A stretch of 64,000 bases of DNA from Incurvaria masculella (taxonomy: Eukaryota; Arthropoda; Insecta; Lepidoptera; Incurvariidae): NCBI GenBank assembly GCA_946894095.1, contig OX335653.1, forward strand, positions 14,389,001 through 14,453,000, read 5' to 3'. Below the pieces are notes generated by a model. The model saw only the letters and a list, made by a program, of their open reading frames with translations. It was not told the DNA's origin and searched no databases. Position numbers and translations under genes: made by a program. Shown in pieces: positions 22,420 through 33,849 of the stretch. Within the stretch, counting starts at the first letter, position 1. The number at the start of each line of letters is the position of its first letter.

Positions 22420-23713
22420 GGTTTCCGTAGTGTCAGTACGTACGTTACGCATATATGGGCCGAAAGACTGGACAACTTTGGGGAGTCGCTGGCAGTGGCA
22501 TTGGACATCTCCAAAGCCTTTGACCGTGTTTGGCACCGGGCCTACTAAGCAAGCTCCCGTCCTTCGGCATTCCTCCCAAGCTTTGCTCATGGATCGCCAG
22601 CTTTCTGTCGGGCCGCTCCTTGTACGTTGCCATCGGTGGTGCGAATTCGGACGACTTCCCGATTGGGGCTGGTGTACCACAGGGCTCAGTGCTGTCACTA
22701 ACGTTATTTGTGATCTTCATTAACGATTTACTGTCCCTCCGCATGATACACAGTTACGCTGATGACAGCACGGAGCATGAGGGGTATGTCAGGGATTGGA
22801 GGAGCAGAGATGCACAGCCCATCGAGGCGCAACGTTCTGTGGTAAATAAGGTGGACACTGTTCTCGAGAAAGTAGCCAACTGGGGCCAGGAGAACCTTGT
22901 CGCCTTCAACTTTCGCAAGACTCAATGCTGTGTTTTCTCTGCCAAGGTAGAACCCTTTCCTCTCCTCGCAAGTTTCCAAGGCAACGTCGTACCTGTCTCG
23001 GATTACCTGGACCTACTGGGCTGCAACATCTCCAAAGTCGTGGGTTTTCGGCGTTTCATTGAAGCCAAGGCCAAAATTGCATCGCAGAAACTGGGGATCC
23101 TATACCGTTGCAGAAGGTTCTTTTCACCGGTACAACTACTTCTTCTTTATAAATCACAGATAAGGCCGGTGATAGAATACTGTAGCCATATATGGGAAGG
23201 CAGTCCCCAGTACCTGCTGGCGTCCTTGGACTCAATTCAGCGCCGAGCGGTCCGTCTAGTTGGGGACCCACAAATCACCGCTGGCTTGGAGTCACTGAGC
23301 CACAGAAGGTTTGTGGGGTCGCTCAGTCTGTTCTACAGGTACTACCATGGACGTTGCTCTGTGGAACTTGCATCCCTCATTCCTACCCATCCTACCTATA
23401 TCCGGAGCACCCGCCGCAGATAATCAGAGCACCCCCTTGTGGTTGACATTAGGCTCTTGAGAACGAACCGTTTCTCAAACTCATTTCTTTGCCGCACCGC
23501 CAGGATATGGAACCGTCAGCCGGCGGATGCCTTTCCTCATACCTATAACCTCAAACGTAATTTGAATAAGCTTGATAGCCCAGCCATCGTCCGCAAATCC
23601 GCTGGCATGGCGCCTCGCTGAGCGTGGTTTCGCGAGGCGAGGTGTTTTTGGCTTTTCTGAGCACCTTTGGTCCTCAGCACAGCCACCCATACCGGTTTTT
23701 CATAAAAAAAAAA
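22420..23713 (+). pseudogene. Non-LTR retrotransposon (LINE), 5'-truncated and broken reverse transcriptase
   Basis: RT motifs are in order: VALDISKAFDRVWHR in one frame (22490-22538), then, after a one-base loss near 22540, LLSKLPSFGIP, GVPQGSVLS, SYADD (catalytic), and the C-terminal IRPVIEYCSHIWEGSP and LDSIQRRAVRLVGDP. A nonsense TAA at 23421-23423 is followed in the same frame by RFSNSFLCRTARIWNRQPAD and a stop at 23619. A 3' UTR and an A-tail end at 23713. CTCTACCT at 22409-22416 and 23718-23725 may be the target-site duplication. Jockey-like by motif; not active. Three antisense fragments of the same family lie in the window. Confidence 0.93.
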
Positions 23714-23771
23714 GTACCTCTACCTAACCATGTAAGCTCGACACTTTGTTGGTCTGATCAAAAACACCTTT

Positions 23772-23965
23772 TTTTGGAACTGGATTTGGTTGGATAATAT
23801 CGCACCTACTCAAGATATTAGCCCAACACACAGGGCCTTCCTTATTTTGCAGGGCTGCATTGAACTGAATCATGGACAATTTTCATTGCTGCTGCGACCA
23901 TCGTTCAATTGTTGCGATGGTACCAAACAGGGCGAGATTAACTCTACCATCTGGTAACTGTGTGG
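23772..23965 (-). repeat. SINE body fragment
   Basis: GATATTAGCCCAACACA, GGGCCTTCCTTATTTTGCA, ACATGGACAATTTTCATTGC-like sequence, CGACCATCGTTCA and TGGTACCA match the reverse of the common SINE body. The mariner begins 22 bases further on. Confidence 0.75.
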
Positions 23966-23987
23966 TCCTTTCTGAGCTGTCAACGTA

Positions 23988-25276
23988 TTAGGTTGGGGAA
24001 AAAGTTTCTTCGCATTTTTTAAGAAAATTCAAAACATTTTTTAATATGGTTTATTTACATTTAACTAAAGTATGTAGGTACCATTTTGTTCGATAACTTT
24101 TTGCCATCTTGTAGGTAGGGACATGATCCCATTGCTATAGAAATATTGGGACTTCTGATCAATATACCGCGACAAGTGGTTTTGGCAGTCCTCTCGTGAT
24201 GTTAACCTGACACTGCCTAAAGAATTCTGAAGAGACCTAAACAGGTGGAAATCTGAAGGTGCAAGGTCAGGACTATACGGCGGATGCATTAACACCTCCC
24301 AGCCAAACTCTCTTAGTTTTTGCTGAGTGGCTAAAGATGTGTGAGGTCTAGCGTTATCATGATGAAAAACCACACCCCTTCTGTTGATTAATTCCGGCCG
24401 CTTTCTCTCAACTTCTTGCTTTAATCTCATCAGTTGTTCGCAGTAGAGTTCAGAATCGATGGTCCTGCCTGGTGGTAACAGCTCATAATGAATAATGCCC
24501 TTCCAATCCCACCACACACACACAGCATCACCTTGTTGCGAGTTAACCCGGGTTTCGCCACAGTCTGTGAAGCTTGACCGGCCTTTGACCACGACCTTTT
24601 TCGCACGTTCTTGTCGTACGTGATCCACTTTTCATCACCAGTTATCAGCTTCTTCAAAAATGGTTCGGTTTCATTACGTCGTAATAAAGAATCACAAATG
24701 AGTACACGGTTCATTAGGTTTCTTTCAGTGAGCTCGTGAGGTACCCAAATATCGAGCTTTTTTGTGTACCCAGTTTTTTTCAAATGCGCCAAAACTGTTT
24801 TGTGGTCAATTCCTAGTTCTTCAGCTACGTCGTAACTACTGATATGCCGATCTTGCTCCACTTTTTCAAAAATGCCATCCATTTTATCCGTAATAGGGCG
24901 ACCAGAGCGACGTGCATCTTTGACATCAAAATTTCCGGATTGAAAACGCTTAAACCAAATTTGTGCTACTCTCACAGACACTGCACTAGGTCCATAAACA
25001 TCGCAAATTTTTTTCGCGGCTTGCGTTGCATTTTTACCTTTTTTGTAGTAAAATTTAAAAATGTATCGAATTTCTTCATTAGATTCACTCATTTTGACAG
25101 TACGAAAAACAAATGAGAATCACACATTTTCCTAATTTGAATTTGGAATTATGTTCTTTAAAATTTAAACTTTCAATGATACCAAAACCAGCCAGATACA
25201 AATAGTATAGCCAAAGAGATTTTATTACAAGTTCATACATACTATAATGCGAAAAGACTTTTTCCCCGACCTATTA
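23988..25276 (-). mobile_element. Mariner transposon, nearly complete
   Basis: Inverted ends TTAGGTTGGGGAAAAAGT (left) and the complement of ACTTTTTCCCCGACCTAT (right) enclose about 1.29 kb. TA dinucleotides flank both ends (23986-23987 and 25277-25278). The interior is a mariner transposase on the minus strand. Both ends and the target TA are intact, so this is a full-length insertion. Confidence 0.95.
24065..25092 (-). pseudogene. Mariner transposase with one frameshift
   Basis: It starts at ATG 25090-25092 (MSESNEEIRYIFKFYYKKGK), with an N-terminal helix-turn-helix, IWFKRFQSGNFDVKDARRSG and the WVPHELTERN linker. The catalytic triad is TGDEKW, HHDNARPHTS and YSPDLAPSDFHLF, and the last two aspartates are 34 residues apart, i.e. 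D,D34D as in mariner. Total length corresponds to about 341 residues, near the family norm. The frame breaks at a GT run (24512-24524 on the + strand); two extra bases by slippage explain it. No other stop is seen, so the copy is young. Confidence 0.95.
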
Positions 25277-25278
25277 TA

Positions 25279-25685
25279 TACCCTATACAGCGTAGGATTT
25301 GATACCTTGGCTATCCTAGGCCTATGGAAGATTACTTTCGGAATCTGTTCAAAGTTTTCAATGATAATTTTGAAGGAGCAAACAGAAGTCCATGCAGCCG
25401 ATGGTCATTGGAATCTTTCGGAGGAAAACGAAAACGAAACTTATCCAACCATGCCTTCCAGTTTCCATGTAGTTTTTAGTCGGGTCATAAGAGAATAATG
25501 AAATAAACAAGTTTGCTCGTGCCTGTTTACTCAGTCAAATTAAGAAATATTTTGCTGAAAATCACCTAAGACCTACGTCTGTACGTTTTTTTTAACTGAC
25601 TTCAAAAAAAGGAAGAGGTTCTCAATTCGTCGGTTTTTTTTGTTAGATTGACGTGTATACGTGATATACGGATCTAAAAAATTGT
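25279..25685. other. Unassigned
   Basis: Mostly featureless. ACTGACTTCAAAAAAAGGA near 25597 resembles a widespread lepidopteran dispersed repeat end. Confidence 0.35.
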
Positions 25686-25830
25686 ATGTCAGTCAGTCAG
25701 TCCGACAGCGTGTTTGTATCCACTGCTGGATATCAGCTCTACAAATTTCTTCCAGTCCTCCCGGCCCTCAACGGTATGGAACCACTGCTTTCCGCCGACG
25801 CACTTAAGGTCGTCGTCCCACCAAAAAAAA
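25686..25830 (-). mobile_element. RTE-type LINE 3' tail
   Basis: Reversed copy of the 58215 element's end: CAGTCAGTCAGTCCGACAGC, TCCACTGCTGGATA, GGAACCACTGCTTTCCGCCG, GTCGTCGTCCCACC. Then a short TTTTTTT hairpin. Confidence 0.8.
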
Positions 25831-26369
25831 CATTTTTTTTGGGACGACGACATCAAAAAATTGTATAACACAAAAAAGAGTAAATCATGAATACAAATTA
25901 AGTTATAAAAAAAAGCAAAACGTACAGACGTAGCTCTCAGTTGATTTAGTTCATGTGCAAAATTTCAGAACAATATTTCTTAATTGCTGGCCATTGAGCC
26001 ATTGCCATTGTATAGAACTTAATCATCAAAGCCAAAGCAATATTCATTTAACAATCTTTTCACTGTTGTTTTGCATAACCCCATCTGATGCGCCATCAGT
26101 TTTTGATGGGATTTCTTTGGATTTGTGGCTTCACAGCTTTTTCACTGCTGAGTACGAGGGCGACCACTTCTTTTTCTGTCTTCTACACTTGAATCTTCAT
26201 TATATATTTAGGTAGTTTGATGGAATTTGCGCAGATGGTTAGATGCTCTCGGACGTCAGCCGACTCCATCCTTTTTTTTTTATCAAAGCCGTCTTGTACG
26301 TTATTTTAGTTTGCGCCAAACTTAAATGTGCCTTTAGAGCTCGCGTGTGTACTCTATGCCCTAGACACA

Positions 26370-26665
26370 AGAGCGTTTTTAGGGTTCCGTACCCAAAGGG
26401 TAAAACGGAACCCTATTACTAAGCCTCCGCTGTCATTCCGTATGTCACAGGGCTGCATCTCATTAACCGTAATAGGTAGGCAGCTGCAATTTTCACAGAG
26501 TGTGTATTTATTTTGCCGCTATAACAACAAACATGTAAAATAAAAAAATAATAAAAATTAAAGGGGGGTTCCATACAAAACCCAGATTTTTTTTTGTGTT
26601 AAATCTTGTACGATGGTACGGAACCCTTCGTGTGCGAGTCCGACTCGCACTTGGCCGATTTTTTG
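26370..26665 (+). mobile_element. GGGTTCCGTACC-family element, copy 4
   Basis: Full-length: TTTTTAGGGTTCCGTACCC at the left, CCTATTACTAAGCCTCCGCT, TGTCACAGGGCTG, GCCGCTATAACAACAAA, GGTACGGAACCCTTCGTGTG, the GAGTCCGACTC palindrome and CACTTGGCCGATTTTT at the right. The TCCG tract is almost absent. Confidence 0.9.
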
Positions 26666-27191
26666 TACGCGCGAGGAGCACATAACTTTGGTGCAATCTT
26701 TACGAGGCAGTTTTGTGTCAATTTCCGTTTTATGATTTTTTAAGCAGCGCCCACATGTCCGAGATCGATTGCCCAGAGGCCGGTGTCGGACATACGCGCT
26801 TTCGATCACGCAGTGCCCGCAAGGCCGCCATTATGTCAATAATTTGGGCAGGTTTCAAGGTGAGCACTTCTGGGCCGAAGGAGAATGTGACCGGTCACGT
26901 GCGCGGTGAAATGGCCTACTTTGAGATGCAAGAATGCAACGCGTTACACATGGGCACTTACATCATGCTTACAAATACCTGTATAACTCAAGAACTGTAT
27001 GAAAACTTCGATTAAAACAATATTGTTGATTTTTTCACGCAGGGGATGATAAAGCCGATTGCGTTTGATAAAAACGTAAGAGAAACAACATTTAATTATA
27101 TTTAAAAATAACTACAAGAAATTTATATTATCAAATAAGTAAATATGTACATTAATGATCTAACTATTATTTAAAACGGAACATTACAGGT

Positions 27192-27436
27192 CTATTCAGA
27201 GTGGGCGGACTAATTTTAGTACGCGTTTTAAGGTCGCACTAAACCGGTTTTTGTATGGTTAGTCCGGTGCTAATCTCGTACTAAGTTTTGACAGGTCCTC
27301 TCTGAATACGACTTTAAGTCTCTACAGGTGTATTCAGAGTGGGCAGACAAACTTTAATCCGCCGGATTAAACCAGTTTATGTAAGGTTAGTCCGGTGATA
27401 ATCTCGTACTAAGTTTTGACAGATGCTCTCTGAATT
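27192..27436. repeat. Two small MITEs in tandem
   Basis: Copy 1 is 27192-27308 and copy 2 27330-27436. Each starts TATTCAGAGTGGGC and ends with the complement (CTCTCTGAAT). They share GGTTAGTCCGGTG and AATCTCGTACTAAGTTTTGA. Confidence 0.85.
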
Positions 27437-27533
27437 CAACTTCCAGTGTTTTGAGTTCTCAAATTAGAGTAATATTCGTACATTTTCATAAAAAAGTTTG
27501 ATAACATAGTATCGGCACCAGATATTTACCGTA

Positions 27534-27610
27534 ATACTGCCCTCTTTATTAAAAGCAGTAAATACATATGTGCCTCATATGTAGTTACCGCCTTTTGAAA
27601 AAGTAGGGCC
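27534..27610. repeat. Fold-back element, copy A
   Basis: ACTGCCCTCTTTATTAAAA at the left pairs with CCTTTTGAAAAAGTAGGGC at the right around CATATG. Same family as 30641-30720. Confidence 0.75.
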
Positions 27611-27749
27611 GAAGAGGTTTCCAATCTTTCATTTTTTGAAATTCCAAAATAAGTTGTAGTTATTTTAAAAAATCACAAAATATGCTGTTACTTAAGTCCT
27701 TATGGAACTGAACATTCCCCAAATATTCTTTAAAAAATAAATGTATAGT

Positions 27750-27820
27750 TGTATGTGGCTGGACATGGGTGGCTAATACCGCACCCACCGTCATCATAGT
27801 AGCCCAACATTCCCGAAAGA
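27750..27820 (-). repeat. SINE 3' fragment
   Basis: GGCTGGACATGGGTGGCTAA, TAGCCCAACATTCCCGAA: the reversed 3' end of the common SINE. Confidence 0.7.
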
Positions 27821-28805
27821 AATAAGTGATATTATGCCAGGCTTTATGTTCCTTTGCACGGACACATTTCAAGGCAATGGTAAACACCAAAAGGTGCAAT
27901 GAGTAGATATGATATATTTCCGGTGTGCGTGTGTTCGTAATTCTTATCCTAAACAGCTCGAGAAACAGCTTGACCGATATTTCGATGATTTTTAGCGTCC
28001 CGTCGCAAAAAAAGGGACCCGCATGGTCTGGCTCTTGTGTCCATCGACACGCATTTTGTCCCGAATTGTTCTCATAATAACGGTTAGCTAATTGAAAATT
28101 GTGAAAACGTTTTACCATTGTATGTAAGTAATTAATTTTCAAGCTCAAAACGTCATACTTTTTGTGTAAAAACTACATATCTATAGCGCTAACTTTGTAT
28201 GAAATTCGTAGGTAGCCAGGAGTAAATGACGAGAAGAGTGAAAGTCTACGTGTGGGGGTACATCTTGGGGCCTCACGTCCATGTCCAGCAGTGACGAGAC
28301 AGGTTTTTGTGCTTATGGTATCACCTGGATGGTTCTTAGCAATATTTGGAAACGGTTAGTGGCGTTGTTAGAGAATGGCGCTCGGGTGAATGACTATAAC
28401 GAAATTGACCCGAACGGAGCCACGGGAGCCGCCTACATCAGTTAGTCGTTTTAAAAGGTGACGTAAGTTTCGAAAAGTGGGTGATAAGTGAACAAAAACT
28501 TACTATTAATTATTCTGTGCTATAGGTAAAGTTAGATTAACTAAATAATTCCCACATGCATGTATACCATCACGCGTAATGAAATGATAGAGAGTCATAC
28601 ATTACAATTACACCCAATTTTATTTTGCTTCCTTTGCAGTCATAAATTTCTTCATACTCTATCTTCATCTCTTATATTAGGGTTAGCTAAGGGTGTACTT
28701 ATGGTATTACGAAATACTTCGTTAATCTGCTCATCGTACGAATTCCTGGTGCACGATCCAGTTTCAAGTCGTGGGGGTCATAAGCCGACGTCTAGTCAGA
28801 ATGGT

Positions 28806-29100
28806 CAGTCTGAGTTCTCACCTAAATTGGCGTTTACGGCAAAACGATCGACTGGCGTTTTCCGTAAAAACGTCAAACTCCATATAAGTTTTGACTAGAT
28901 ATTCTTTGGTTTTACTTCTTCCAACTTTCAAAGTCAAGCTGGGACTTTCGATTTGTATGAAAATGCGGAGTTGGCGAAAACGGCAACGTCGACTAACGTC
29001 GTTCGATTAACGCCCACTGCGCGGGCTCTTCAATTTCTCCATACACTTGAAAACGCCAGTCGATCGGTTTGCCGTAAACACCAATTTAGGTGACAACTGG
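28806..29100. repeat. Fold-back MITE with 45-bp arms
   Basis: CTCACCTAAATTGGCGTTTA and AAACGATCGACTGGCGTTTT at the left are mirrored at the right (AAACGCCAGTCGATCGGTTT, CACCAATTTAGGTGA). A diverged relative lies at 880-1118. Confidence 0.85.
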
Positions 29101-30640
29101 GACTACAGGCAGGACAGGGCTTGATTGGATTACAATACGCCCAGACCCAGCCAGCGTAGTGTAACTTATTAAATGGTGAAATGAAATGCAGAACTTAGAA
29201 CAGCCTCAGACGGTTTTTTCGCTACGAGTCTGGGAGTGTCAAGACGTGCCTTTGAGACATAAAACGCGGTAGGTAATTAGAGCTATCTGTGAGAATGCCC
29301 TCAGTGTGCGCGACCGCGTTGTTGCGTTGCACAACCGACACGGCACGGTTGCAGGTTGCTGTCGCGTCGGAAGTTGCTATCAGCGACGAATGCCGTTGCT
29401 TGTTTATCGCCGGGTGTGATGTAATGATCTCTACCACAATTAAACTCCCTGTCAACGAACGACAAGGCTCGTCGACGCTGAGAAGTCACCGCACGATCTG
29501 TATGGACCTCCAGAACAGAGCCAACGCCCTAGGCGAATGAACACTCGGCAGAAAGATGACATTTACACAAATCGTGTACCCGTCCGTAACCAAGTCGCTT
29601 TGTTCTCGCCCGTCTGAATGTCCTTAGAGAGAGAAAGTCAGTTGCAAACAAGGTGGCAACACTTATATTAATCTGTGAAGCCTGAATCAGACCTACTTTC
29701 TTCTACGTTCGGGTTGTCTAGGAAACGTAGCCAAGACACACCTGAAACCAGCTATTCCAGACCCTCAATTATCGCTCTATGCGACAATAGACAGATGCTC
29801 CGTGATACGTGTGAACCTTCAAAATAAATCTTGAGCTTGGTCTTTTAACGTTAGCTGTGGCTTGATGTTTCAATTAAATGTTCATTAATTTTTCAATTAA
29901 TTAACTATCAATAAAAAAAAAACGAGGAGCGCGAAGGTATTCTCAGCCATTCATTTGGGTGGGATGGCTGAGGATACCCTCCCCTTGGCTGGGCAACTTA
30001 TACTGGTGAAAGCCACGGGATTCTACATATTCCTGACCCTAACATCGATTAGACCGTACTGACGCTCCCTGATCCCAGAGGCACGAGACGATCATCCTAA
30101 ATGAAACACATCACCGATACGCTTCTCCCACTCACGGCTATAAACAAGACGCCATAGCCGGTAAACCTGGATTGTACTCTCCGCTTGTACGCTAGTTAGG
30201 TTAGGCTATCGATGGGTTAGGCTTTAAATACTAGGTACGCGGGCCCAATGAAGCCAACATGGTAATGGTAACCAAAATGTTAATCGATTTTAACGGTTTT
30301 TGTGTACTTCTCTGTTCGGTCTTCGGATGGTATTTTTAGTATTATACATACGTGCGTCAGAGAATGAGTTTGGTGTGATTATCTTAGCAACACTTTTATC
30401 AGTTTTTATTTTTGAATAAGTATATCTTTTGGTTCGTATCAACGAACTGATAACACTACTCTCTACCCGTCGACCTTAGAGTAAAGGCATATACGCATCA
30501 AACAAGAAACACATTTGCTGTCTACAAAGCGTAGTTTACTGGGAGGTCGGAGCCATAAATATGATACGCGACCAAATGTTGGTTTAACAAAATGATCAAG
30601 TGCGAGTAATACCCGGGTGCCAGGGTTTTGTAGCAGCTAC
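29101..30640. other. Unassigned; mixed composition
   Basis: It is GC-richer around 29290-29560, with an open frame on each strand that matches no family I know. A 15-bp hairpin (GGTATTCTCAGCCAT, 29936-29979) follows an A-run that may be a retroelement tail. Confidence 0.35.
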
Positions 30641-30720
30641 ACTGCCCTTCTTATTCAAAAGGCGGCAACTACATATTACGCTCATGTGTAGTAACCGCCT
30701 TTTGAATAAGGAGGGCAGTA
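30641..30720. repeat. Fold-back element, copy B
   Basis: ACTGCCCTTCTTATTCAAAA and TTTTGAATAAGGAGGGCAGT are the outer arms; GGCGG and the complement of AACTACA continue inward. Confidence 0.85.
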
Positions 30721-31226
30721 CATCTATTTAACGAGAGCTATATCGTAACGTTCGGGGTGATTATTCCAGCATTTTAAATAATTACTTCTCAAGAAAATGC
30801 CCTGGAACGAAAGTAGATAAAGATATTAAGTGTTAATAATAATATGTACTATATAAAAAAGTAATGCTAAAATGCTCTAGAAACTTCCGTGAAAATATTG
30901 TGTTTTCAGGTCCCACTTGTCCTTGCTTTTGCTCTATTTGAATGTAAAAGTTTTTCCGTAATATAGTCCGAAGTCCACGTAGATTCAGTCAGGAAGACAG
31001 GTTCGAGAACAGGAGCACCGAACGTAAAACTAAAAAGCCACAATAAGTATTCGGCAGCTTCAAAAACATTTTTGAATTCCTTTTTTCATTTATATTATTA
31101 TTTTGTGCAGTTACAACCTAGCTCTAGATGTAATTTTATCTTCGATCGATATATGTTGACTTCGAAAGCCCAGTGTTGTGATGCCTTGCCGTTAGATAAT
31201 CGAGGTGAAGTAACTCTGGGCGAAGA

Positions 31227-31282
31227 CATCGATCGTAGAAGACATTGGCTTGAACCACGGCCAATGTCTTCTACGATCGATG
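31227..31282. repeat. Perfect 23-bp hairpin
   Basis: CATCGATCGTAGAAGACATT plus GGC (31227-31249) is exactly mirrored at 31260-31282 around a 10-base loop. No sequence change separates the arms. Confidence 0.92.
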
Positions 31283-31402
31283 GTAAAAATGTAGGTACCC
31301 TTCCGTAGATACTTAATAGGTGGTAGGTTGACACTGCCTGTTGGTACTGTAGAATTGATTTGAAATTTTTTAGACAGAAAAATGGTCGAGCTAAAAATTT
31401 AA

Positions 31403-31738
31403 TTAAAAATATTCATTTAAGGAATGACTGTTATGGCTGCTAATTCCCATGTAGTGCATGAATTCAGAAGCACGAAGGTCGACTTTGTTCAGTCGGTTCC
31501 TGACGGTTTGGTCGCCAAGAGCAATCCATCTTCCGCTTGCAGATGTCGAAATAACTGCTTCGCCTTTACGGTGGATGTCTTGCTGCAACTCGGAGATTTC
31601 GGTTTTGTAAGGGTGAGGTTTTTCGGTTAATTCCTTCATGTCGCTCAGCCACTTCCCTGTAGTACGATATCCACAACCGTCTGGTAAGCCCCCTATTGCG
31701 TACCCAAAGACTCGGCAATGTTTTGCTGGTAGAGACAC
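31403..31738 (-). other. Coding-like ORF, unrecognised
   Basis: 111 residues, unusually protein-like for this region: hydrophilic and Lys/Glu-rich, with WLSDMKELTEKPHPYKTEIS and LGDQTVRNRLNKVDLRASEF. A stop lies just upstream in frame. It could be a decayed transposon or gene exon. No motif is recognised. Confidence 0.3.
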
Positions 31739-31841
31739 TCATCCAGTATCCCCACTGATCGAAGCATCCTCAAATGGCGTCGCGTTCAATGATGAATACA
31801 TTGTAGCAAGAAGCAAAACGAACAGTTGAACTGATGATGGA

Positions 31842-32633
31842 TCTTCAAATCACTACATAGTATAAAACAAAGTCGCTTTCTCTGTCCCTATATCCCCATG
31901 TTCGCTTAAATCTTTAAAACTACGCAACGGATTTTAATGCGGTTTGTTTTAATAGATAGAGTGATTCAAGAGGAAGGTTTATATGTATAATAACATCCAT
32001 TAAATATTGGAGAAATACTGTTATTTTTGAGGTTTCCAATGTGATGTCTTAATAAAATAAATGTTTTCCGCTTACATTGCAAACGCAGGCTGAACCCTAC
32101 GAGATTTATCTAAATAATGTGCTAAGTATTGTATACATTGAAAAGGTCTACTGGTCTAAGGTCTTATGGATATCCCACAATAGCATTTTTTTCTCATTTA
32201 CTTTTTACGACAAATAATGGCTAATTTTCGAAGCGATTTTAACCAATACAGCATTAATCTTTATCCAATTGAATACCTTAAATACATTGTTGATTTAATA
32301 TAGATCTATACGGCCCTTTACAGCATATGATTTAAATGAATATTTTCGAAGATATTATAGATTTAAAAATTGCGGGATAGTGTTTGCGGCGGTACCGGCC
32401 GGCCGGGGCGGCGGGAGCGTGCCTCGGAGGCCGCGGTTCTCCCTATAGCACTTTGAATTTATTATTTCTCTAATATCTAATAATCATGTAATAATAATAT
32501 CTAAGTTTTTTTTATTTCAAATATCTCAATGTAGGAACTCTACGTAAAAATGGTTTATTTGTGTATCATTGTGTCAAAATAATATTTTTTTGAATGACAT
32601 TATGCCCGTGCAAAGCCGGGACGGGCTGCTAGT
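31842..32633 (+). mobile_element. Non-autonomous Helitron
   Basis: The left end is TCTTCAAATCACTACATAGT (TC start). The interior holds AAAACTACGCAACGGATTTT and GGTTTATATGTATAATAACA. The right end is a hairpin GCCCGT...ACGGGC (32604-32626) followed by TGCTAGT, the CTRR-type Helitron terminus; flanking bases are A and A. No RepHel ORF, so it moves only with help. A GC-rich patch at 32383-32440 is unlike the rest and may be captured sequence. Confidence 0.85.
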
Positions 32634-33756
32634 AATTAATAAACTGATTATTGGAACGCAATAAACAGGCGCATTTGGCAATACACCGGATTTATAACTT
32701 ATAAAAATAAGATTTAAAATGATCTCTCATTAAAAGTTTTGAAAGAGAAAAGATAATTATCCTTTTACTAATGAAAATATACTGTATGCATAAATTTCTT
32801 TATGTGAGAACAATTAAAATAAATGTTAATTGAAGCTATAGGACTGATCATTATTCATTGGCGAAACAGATTTTTTAATAAAAAAAACATGTAAATCGAG
32901 TATACTTTATTTAAAGAAAGAAAGCTTTAGTTATTGCATATTTGTCAAAAAAGTATACTTTACAGCTCAAATAGCATTAATATGGTTATTTAAAATATTG
33001 CAACTACCTTATTATTAGATTTTTTATGTTATGGAGCGCAGATTGTGCAATGAATTAACTGCATACCTGAAAGGTAATACATTGAATAGTTATCAGGTCG
33101 ACAAACAATCGTGTGCAAAGCTATCTTCCTACGGAACCCTATTTTCGTGAACCCTCGGAACAAACATTGCGCTCGCACCAAATTCTAGTAGAAATTCGAA
33201 GTAGATTTAGGCAGTAAATCTGACTAACCGGTTATTTCGAGCATATATGGATCAAGCTTTTTAAGAGTGTCTCCCTAACACAAGGTCACACAAACTAATA
33301 ACACAGACTTCGTTTCTGGTATAATAACCCGAAATTGCCCTACTGTAAGGCTCATTTCTCGTTGCTTGTGGTCTGGAGTCTGGGGGTATGGGTCTTAAAC
33401 AGCTATGGAAAATCTGTGCAGAATATTTACAGAATGAAACGACCCAAATGTAATAACTGTAAATGTAACCGATTAGACATTGCAGACATTTTTTTTTGTG
33501 TGTTAATGAATGTTTTCGTTCCAAAATTACAATTTCCTGAGGCATTCATTCGTAAAAAAATTTTCCCACAAGTGCTAAAATTCTCCACAGTTCGGAGAAT
33601 CGGATAGCAATCGGCAACGCTGCGATTAGATGAACCTCACAAATCCCGAAAATCCATGGCAAATGAAAACTCCCACTAAATTAGTTTATACGTTTATTTC
33701 GTCCATTACGCACACATAACGTGGGTGTTACTCTTGGATTCATCAATTTATAACAT
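32634..33756. other. Unassigned AT-rich sequence
   Basis: No gene; short poly-purine tracts only. Confidence 0.35.
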
Positions 33757-33800
33757 TACTAGCTTTACCCGTGTCTTCGTTTGCCGGGAATTCAGTTTGT
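33757..33800 (-). mobile_element. Possible Helitron 3' end
   Basis: The reverse complement reads CCCGGCAAACGAAGACACGGG then TAAAGCTAGT, a weak hairpin plus CTAGT terminus. The remainder of the element is not identified. Confidence 0.4.
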
Positions 33801-33849
33801 TTTATAGTCACAAGTTTAAGGATGTTCCGACCCATACAATGTATTTTTT

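Noticed and set aside
22530..23423. Functional host reverse transcriptase gene
   Set aside because: Frameshift upstream, in-frame stop, A-tail and multiple fragments elsewhere show a dead LINE copy.
27660..28148. 162-residue minus-strand open frame
   Set aside because: It runs through a reversed SINE scrap and resembles a retroelement 3' UTR; composition and lack of motifs argue against a gene.
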